Positions 14,182 to 18,418 of a DNA stretch of 18,418 bases are shown here, piece after piece (the first letter of the stretch is position 1; every line of letters starts with the position of its first letter). The notes below the pieces were generated by a model, which was not told the origin of the DNA, ran no database searches, and saw only the letters and a list, made by a program, of their open reading frames with translations. Origin of the DNA: Granulicatella adiacens (GTDB lineage Bacteria > Bacillota > Bacilli > Lactobacillales > Aerococcaceae); the NCBI GenBank assembly GCA_018364485.1, contig JAGZLX010000033.1:1-18418 (forward strand). The letters run 5' to 3'. Made by a program: the position numbers and the translations under genes.

Positions 14182-15199
14182 GCTCTAACACCTCCACGAT
14201 AATTTCTGCTTGTTTGAGATATTCGATGACTTCTTCTGCTTTTGAATATTCTTCCTCAATCAAAATAATCATGCTTCCTAATATCCCTTTTTGCGTAATA
14301 TTCACCTTCGCTTGTAAAATCGATACTGTTGCATCTAGTTTACGAATCGCTTCCGATAATACGGCATCTCCTGTACGATCGCCTAAATACTGAATACGAA
14401 CCGCTACCCCTGGGCGAAGGGACGTTGATAGGTGATGGAATACTTCATCGATTTCATCATCCACACGTTCTTCTCCAACGAATTGTTTTGTAATGGGTTG
14501 TTGTGGATTTTTGAAGACTTCAATCACTTCTCCGCTTTCCACTACGCGTCCTTCTTCCATCACGGCAACACGATGGCAAATTTGACGAACGACATGCATT
14601 TCATGCGTAATTAACACAATCGTTAATCCTAATTCTTGGTTAATTTCTACTAATAGCTTCAAAATATCTTTTGTTGTCTTAGGGTCAAGTGCACTTGTGG
14701 CTTCATCACATAAAAGAACTTCTGGATCGTTAGCTAACGCACGGGCAATCCCGACTCTTTGCTTTTGTCCCCCAGAAAGTTGTGACGGATAAGATTTCTC
14801 ACGTCCGGTTAGTCCAACTAAATCAATTAATTCGGCTACCTTAGCTTTACGCTCGGCTTTTGGAACGCCAGCAATTTCAAGTGAAAAAGCAATGTTTTCT
14901 TCGACTGTTCTCGACCATAAAAGATTGAAATGTTGGAAAATCATCGCGATTTTTTGACGCTCTTTTAACAACTCTTTGCGTTTTAAGGTTGTAATGTCTT
15001 TTTCATTAATATAAATATGACCACTTGTAACTGTCTCAAGTCCATTTAACAAACGGATTAATGTACTTTTACCCGCACCTGAGAAACCAATCACTCCAAA
15101 AATTTCGCCTCTACTAATCTCTAATGAGACATCTTTTACAGCTTCAACCGTGCCTTGTTTTCCAGTATATGTTTTGGACACGTTCTCTACTCGAATCAT
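14174..15199 (-). CDS. metN: Methionine ABC transporter ATP-binding protein
   Basis: A 341-residue ATPase that powers methionine import. Walker A is G-F-S-G-A-G-K-S-T (38-46), the signature is L-S-G-G-Q-K-Q-R, Walker B is L-L-C-D-E-A-T-S-A-L-D, and the switch histidine follows in I-T-H-E-M. After about residue 265 it has the NIL domain (I-Q-Y-L-G-D-R-T...), which in the E. coli protein binds methionine and gives trans-inhibition; this distinguishes MetN from other ABC ATPases. The start at 15199 has AGGAG 8 bases upstream. It follows metQ by 91 bp containing a small hairpin, and overlaps metI by 8 bp. Confidence 0.95.
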   Translation of the reverse strand: MIRVENVSKTYTGKQGTVEAVKDVSLEISRGEIFGVIGFSGAGKSTLIRLLNGLETVTSGHIYINEKDITTLKRKELLKERQKIAMIFQHFNLLWSRTVEENIAFSLEIAGVPKAERKAKVAELIDLVGLTGREKSYPSQLSGGQKQRVGIARALANDPEVLLCDEATSALDPKTTKDILKLLVEINQELGLTIVLITHEMHVVRQICHRVAVMEEGRVVESGEVIEVFKNPQQPITKQFVGEERVDDEIDEVFHHLSTSLRPGVAVRIQYLGDRTGDAVLSEAIRKLDATVSILQAKVNITQKGILGSMIILIEEEYSKAEEVIEYLKQAEIIVEVLEHV

Positions 15200-15230
15200 T
15201 GTTTCACTCCTTAATGTTAAAAGGGAGCGA

Positions 15231-15260
15231 AAAGTACAAGGCTTTTGGCTTTGTATCTTT
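15231..15260 (-). other. Intercistronic hairpin between metQ and metN
   Basis: On the minus strand AAAG-A-TACAA pairs with TTGTA-CTTT around an 11-base loop. There is no T-run directly after, so it is not a good terminator. It could protect the 3' end of the metQ message, allowing more MetQ than MetNI, as often seen for binding proteins. Confidence 0.3.
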
Positions 15261-15290
15261 CCACTCCTCTTGTTCTCTTACTATTTTTTA

Positions 15291-16130
15291 TTATTTCGCA
15301 GGAATTACAGAACCATCTGTATATTTTTCGTTGATGAATTTACGGATTTCATCACTTTGTAACACTTTGATTTTTGCGCTATCTTTGTCGGCAGGTCTTA
15401 CAGCGACTAAGTTAGCGTATGGTGAGCTTTCATCTTCTAAAGCGATTGAATCTTTCACTGGTGAAAGTTTAGCATCGATTGCGAAGTTTGAGTTGATAAT
15501 CACTGCATCCCCTTCATTGTTTTCGTATGTTGATACTAATAATTCAGGTGCGATTTCTGTTTTGATTTGGATGTTCTTTGGATTTTCAGCAATGTCGTTT
15601 AATCCAGCAGTTACAGGATCCACGCCATCTTTTAGTTTAATTAATCCAGCTTTTGTGAAGAAGCTTAAGAAACGTCCTACTTCAGCGGGGTTTGTTGAAG
15701 CATATACCACTGCGTTGTCTGGTAATTCTTTTAATGATTTGTATTTCTTAGAGTAAATTGCCATTGGTTCGATATGAACGTTCCCTACAGAAACTAAATC
15801 TTGGTTATGTTCTTTGTTGAATTTGTCAAGATATGGAGTGTGTTGGAAGTAGTTTGCATCCGCATCTCCTCCGTAAACGATATTGTTTGGAGTTACGTAG
15901 TCATTTACGATGTTAATGTCTAATTTGTACCCTTCTTTTTCTAAGAGTGGTTTAGCGGCTTCTAAGATTTCAGCGTGAGGTGCTGGTGAAGCGACTACTT
16001 TAATTGTTTTGTCTTCTGCTTTTGCAGCTTCTGTTGTGCTTTCTGATTTTGCTGAGTTGTTTCCGCAAGCTACTAATGCTGTTGCTAAAAGTCCGAATGT
16101 TGTTGCTTTGAATAATTTATTAAATTTCAT
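15291..16130 (-). CDS. metQ: Methionine-binding lipoprotein, substrate-binding subunit
   Basis: A 279-residue NLPA-family lipoprotein that binds methionine outside the membrane and delivers it to MetNI. The signal peptide is M-K-F-N-K-L-F-K plus a hydrophobic stretch ending in the lipobox L-V-A-C (Cys22), followed by the usual flexible N/S/E/A-rich linker. Family text V-A-S-P-A-P-H-A-E-I-L and N-Y-F-Q-H-T-P-Y-L supports the call. I chose the start at 16130, not the longer frame from 16202, because only it gives a proper signal peptide and it is preceded by AGGGGA. The gene is first in metQ-metN-metI and is controlled by the Met T-box upstream. Confidence 0.94.
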   Translation of the reverse strand: MKFNKLFKATTFGLLATALVACGNNSAKSESTTEAAKAEDKTIKVVASPAPHAEILEAAKPLLEKEGYKLDINIVNDYVTPNNIVYGGDADANYFQHTPYLDKFNKEHNQDLVSVGNVHIEPMAIYSKKYKSLKELPDNAVVYASTNPAEVGRFLSFFTKAGLIKLKDGVDPVTAGLNDIAENPKNIQIKTEIAPELLVSTYENNEGDAVIINSNFAIDAKLSPVKDSIALEDESSPYANLVAVRPADKDSAKIKVLQSDEIRKFINEKYTDGSVIPAK

Positions 16131-16236
16131 GTTATAAGTCCCCTTTTTGGTTAAATGATTGTTCTTTGTTCGGAAACCACATGCGCGCTTCGTGATTTCC
16201 AACAGATGTTGCTCTGTCCATCTTGGTTTGGGCCAT

Positions 16237-16500
16237 AAAAAAAGCTTCCCCTCTACACACTAGAGGCGAAGTTTTCGCGTTACCACTCTAATTCCGATAA
16301 ACCTCACAGTTTACCGCTCCAAAAGTACGTTGCATGGTGCAAGATACCCTTGTACGTTATCGAGTACAAATCGCAAAAGCTTCATCACCTTTGTTGCTCC
16401 CAGACCATTTTCAATAAATTGCCCCGTATCCTTTCCCACCAACCGGATTCTCTTTAACGTTCTTCTTTATTTACTTATCTGTTCATTGCATTGCTTTATC
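16237..16500 (-). ncRNA. T-box riboswitch (tRNA-Met) of metQNI
   Basis: The minus strand has the T-box motif AGAGTGGTAACGCG (16276-16289) and a terminator of 11 bp with one mismatch (16245-16255/16261-16271) followed by seven T residues. Stem I includes AAAGAGAATCCGGTTGGTGG with the GGTTGGTG element; a methionine ATG at 16406-16408 in the context TTGAAA-ATG is a plausible specifier. Methionine genes of Lactobacillales are known to use T-boxes, which fits the downstream genes. Confidence 0.88.
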
Positions 16501-16510
16501 TGATGAAATT

Positions 16511-16540
16511 ACTATAAACGATGGTGGTATTCTGAGTCAA
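16511..16540 (-). promoter_or_regulatory. Promoter of the metQNI operon
   Basis: On the minus strand TTGACT (16540-16535), an 18-base spacer and TATAGT (16516-16511), just upstream of the T-box leader. Confidence 0.75.
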
Positions 16541-16610
16541 TGCGAAACTCGTTATTTGATTATACCTGTTTTTCAGAACTCGTTATAACTTTTATGCATA
16601 TAGTTTCAAA

Positions 16611-16644
16611 TAAAAAAGAAGGAGCGCAAAACCGCACTCCTTCT
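16611..16644 (-). terminator. Terminator of ftsEX
   Basis: Stem 16617-16627 with 16634-16644 (one C/A mismatch) and a 6-base loop, followed on the minus strand by CTTTTTTATTTG-like sequence; it begins 11 bases after the ftsX stop codon. Confidence 0.85.
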
Positions 16645-16655
16645 GCTAATTTTAA

Positions 16656-17543
16656 CTATTTCTTCAAGAACTTTCTCATTGAAAGAACTGAACCAAACGC
16701 ACCGATAAGAACACCGATGGCAACCATTCCTGCTGAAACATAAATCAAGAATGGATTTGGATCGAGTAGGCTAAAGCTTGATCCAGAGAAGAAATCTGAA
16801 CCGCCTTTATACACCCATAGGTATACAGACCATACTAATCCGATTGGGATAATTGAACCGATTAATCCAATCATACCGCCTTCTAAGAAGAATGGCCAAC
16901 GGATGTAAGCTTTTGTCGCACCTACAAGACGCATGATTTCGATTTCTGTTCTACGTGCATAGATTGTTGCACGGATTGTATTTGAAATTAAGAACATCGC
17001 TAACGCTAAAAGTCCTAAAATCACAACTGCCCCGATATTACGAGCTGTCGCGATAATACGGAATAAGTTATCCGCACGAGCTTCCCCGTAACGAACACGC
17101 GCTACGTAGTCCATGCCTTCGATTTGTTTGGCAATAGCACTTGTTTTTTGTGGTTCTACTGCTTTTACGTCGAACGCATTACGAAGTGGGTTTGCATCAT
17201 TTTTGAATAATGATAATTCTTCCCCGAAGTTCTTTGTTACGTCTTCTAACTCTTCGTCTTTAGAACGGAAAGTGATAGACTCAACGCCATCTAAGGCTTT
17301 AATTTTTGCTTCTAATTCATCTGTTTTTGTTTGGTCAGCTGCCAAATCAATAAACACACGTACGTTTACGTCATTTTCAATATCTGAACCGATTTTATTA
17401 ACGTTAAATAGAAGTGATACGAACACCCCTACGATTAATAAGATCATTGATACTGCAGAAACCGCACCAAATGTCATCAATCCATTTCTGAAAAGACTCT
17501 TGAAGGCGTCACGTATATGACGACCCATGGTTCTAATCTTCAT
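16656..17543 (-). CDS. ftsX: Cell division protein FtsX
   Basis: A 295-residue membrane protein that, with FtsE, forms an ABC-type complex at the septum and activates peptidoglycan hydrolases (in streptococci PcsB; in Bacillus CwlO). The layout is a short cytoplasmic N-terminus, a first membrane segment (V-S-A-V-S-M-I-L-L-I-V-G-V), a large extracellular loop of about 120 residues, then three more segments after A-T-A-R-N-I-G-A-V. The text E-I-E-I-M-R-L-V-G-A-T is the family signature. I chose the start at 17543 (M-K-I-R-T-M-G-R) because it has GGGGGAA about 8 bases upstream and overlaps ftsE by only 11 bp; the frame extends 18 codons upstream into ftsE without a ribosome site. Identification is secure. 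Confidence 0.94.
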   Translation of the reverse strand: MKIRTMGRHIRDAFKSLFRNGLMTFGAVSAVSMILLIVGVFVSLLFNVNKIGSDIENDVNVRVFIDLAADQTKTDELEAKIKALDGVESITFRSKDEELEDVTKNFGEELSLFKNDANPLRNAFDVKAVEPQKTSAIAKQIEGMDYVARVRYGEARADNLFRIIATARNIGAVVILGLLALAMFLISNTIRATIYARRTEIEIMRLVGATKAYIRWPFFLEGGMIGLIGSIIPIGLVWSVYLWVYKGGSDFFSGSSFSLLDPNPFLIYVSAGMVAIGVLIGAFGSVLSMRKFLKK

Positions 17544-18219
17544 ATCCGTATTCCCCCTGTTCTTGGTCACGTACAATTTGACCATTTTCAATCGCAATTA
17601 CACGATGCTTTTTCTCGTTAACGATTTGGCTATTGTGTGTTGCCATTACGATTGTTGTTCCTTGTTCGTTGATACGTTCAAGGATATCCATAATTTCCAT
17701 AGAAGTTTCTGGGTCAAGGTTCCCTGTTGGCTCATCGGCAATCAGGATTCCAGGTGTATTCACAATTGCACGAGCAATCGCTACACGTTGTTGTTCCCCA
17801 CCAGATAATTCATTTGGGAAATTGTTCATACGGTGTTTTAGGTTTACTAACTCTAAAACATCTTCTACACGGCGTTTAATTTCACGAGGAGATTTTTCGA
17901 TAACCTCCATCGCATATGCCACGTTTTCGTATACTGTTTTATGTGGTAAGAGTTTAAAGTCTTGGAAGACAACCCCTACATAACGACGTAGGAATGGAAT
18001 TTGACGATCTCTAATTTTCATCAAATCATATTTACCTACACGAATTCTACCTTTAGTCGCTTTTTCTTCGCGATACATCATTTTAATGAAAGTTGATTTA
18101 CCTGCACCAGAAGGCCCTACTACATAAACGAACTCTCCATCCTTAATTTGGATAGATAAATTATTAATAGCAGTGATGCCTTTATTATATTTCTTAGTTA
18201 CATTCATCATTTCAATCAT
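17533..18219 (-). CDS. ftsE: Cell division ATP-binding protein FtsE
   Basis: A 228-residue ABC ATPase that partners FtsX at the divisome. Walker A is G-P-S-G-A-G-K-S-T (35-43), the Q-loop V-F-Q-D-F-K-L-L-P is characteristic of FtsE, the signature is L-S-G-G-E-Q-Q-R, and Walker B is I-L-I-A-D-E-P-T-G-N-L-D. The N-terminus M-I-E-M-M-N-V-T-K-K-Y matches the family start. The ribosome site is modest (GGTGAG close to the ATG). It overlaps ftsX by 11 bp. The region upstream holds a promoter and then an intergenic repeat; prfB, the usual upstream neighbour in many Firmicutes, is not directly adjacent here. Confidence 0.96.
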   Translation of the reverse strand: MIEMMNVTKKYNKGITAINNLSIQIKDGEFVYVVGPSGAGKSTFIKMMYREEKATKGRIRVGKYDLMKIRDRQIPFLRRYVGVVFQDFKLLPHKTVYENVAYAMEVIEKSPREIKRRVEDVLELVNLKHRMNNFPNELSGGEQQRVAIARAIVNTPGILIADEPTGNLDPETSMEIMDILERINEQGTTIVMATHNSQIVNEKKHRVIAIENGQIVRDQEQGEYGYED

Positions 18220-18262
18220 AAACTCACCAGCTTTCTAATCCTTCGATATTTTAATCCTCCCT

Positions 18263-18273
18263 ATTATAGCACC
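18263..18273 (-). promoter_or_regulatory. Extended -10 promoter of ftsEX
   Basis: On the minus strand TGC-TATAAT: a perfect -10 (18268-18263) with the TG extension (18271-18270) and no recognisable -35, 43 bases upstream of the ftsE ATG. Confidence 0.65.
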
Positions 18274-18319
18274 CGAATATTACAACGCCTTCACATAAGA
18301 TTACAGAAATATTAAAATC

Positions 18320-18418
18320 AGGATACGAGGGCGAACGCTCAGGGACGAATCATTGGAAACAAACACCGCAAGGGACTTGGAACAAGTCGTGCGGATGTTT
18401 GTTGAAATGGACGTCGGC
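18320..18418. repeat. Inverted copy of hairpin module 1, running off the window
   Basis: Reverse-complementing this segment gives 13000-13098 with only two differences in 99 bases (opposite 13029 and 13046). Both fall in unpaired positions of the predicted hairpin. The copy begins with the CCTCGTATCCT boundary also seen between modules 1 and 2. Confidence 0.92.

Noticed and set aside
16131..16202. A longer metQ reading frame starting at 16202.
   Set aside because: The extra 24 residues are charged and would hide the signal peptide; the start at 16130 has a ribosome site and gives a normal lipoprotein signal.
16237..16500. SAM riboswitch upstream of metQNI.
   Set aside because: The GGTAACGCG T-box motif, the terminator and the Stem I elements fit a T-box; no SAM-riboswitch core was recognised.
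17544..17597. A longer ftsX reading frame starting at 17597.
   Set aside because: It would overlap ftsE by 65 bp and has no ribosome site, while 17543 has GGGGGAA at good spacing.

Overview
The window is a compact, AT-rich, mostly minus-strand stretch of a low-GC Gram-positive chromosome. The content points to the order Lactobacillales: a short-type ProRS behind a T-box, a zinc-motif-free L31, a Firmicutes-class GalT, a methionine transporter behind a Met T-box, an oleate hydratase and a CoiA protein. A Carnobacteriaceae/Granulicatella-like genus is a plausible guess, but nothing here fixes the genus.

Layout, left to right. (1) 1-678: N-terminal part of coiA (competence), cut by the window edge. 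(2) 742-4120: a lipid-related group on the minus strand: oleate hydratase, a TetR-type regulator and a DegV/FakB fatty-acid-binding protein, each followed by a hairpin terminator. (3) 4313-5170: the only plus-strand gene, a DUF368 membrane protein (PopT-like undecaprenyl-phosphate translocase family), with a good promoter and terminator. (4) 5210-6024: a gene-free region with operator-like inverted repeats, including a perfect 36-nt palindrome, then two tandem ~315-bp repeat units rich in internal inverted repeats. (5) 6025-12823: a housekeeping block on the minus strand: mazG-like pyrophosphohydrolase, T-box-proS, galT, tsaB, a double-GNAT RimI-like protein, tsaD, and rpmE2 with its own promoter. 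(6) 12824-13467: a gene-free array of long hairpins. Three modules share one architecture and differ by compensating changes in the helices; a 97/99-identical inverted copy of module 1 starts again at 18320 and runs out of the window. (7) 13468-16540: the metQ-metN-metI methionine ABC transporter with promoter and T-box. (8) 16617-18268: ftsE-ftsX with an extended -10 promoter and a terminator.

How the genes work together: TsaB and TsaD are subunits of the tRNA t6A machinery and sit with RimI as in many bacteria; ProRS is co-directional with them and probably feeds transcription into galT-tsaB-rimI-tsaD. Both amino-acid genes (proS, metQNI) carry T-boxes, so uncharged tRNA should switch them on. 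Oleate hydratase and DegV/FakB both handle exogenous fatty acids, with a TetR-type regulator between them. FtsE/FtsX control peptidoglycan hydrolases at division, and the DUF368 protein recycles the lipid carrier for the same wall.

The least explained material is the intergenic DNA. The covarying hairpin array (12901-13471 plus 18320-18418) is the best candidate for something undescribed, followed by the tandem inverted-repeat-rich element downstream of rpmE2 and the palindromic operator cluster at 5220-5290.
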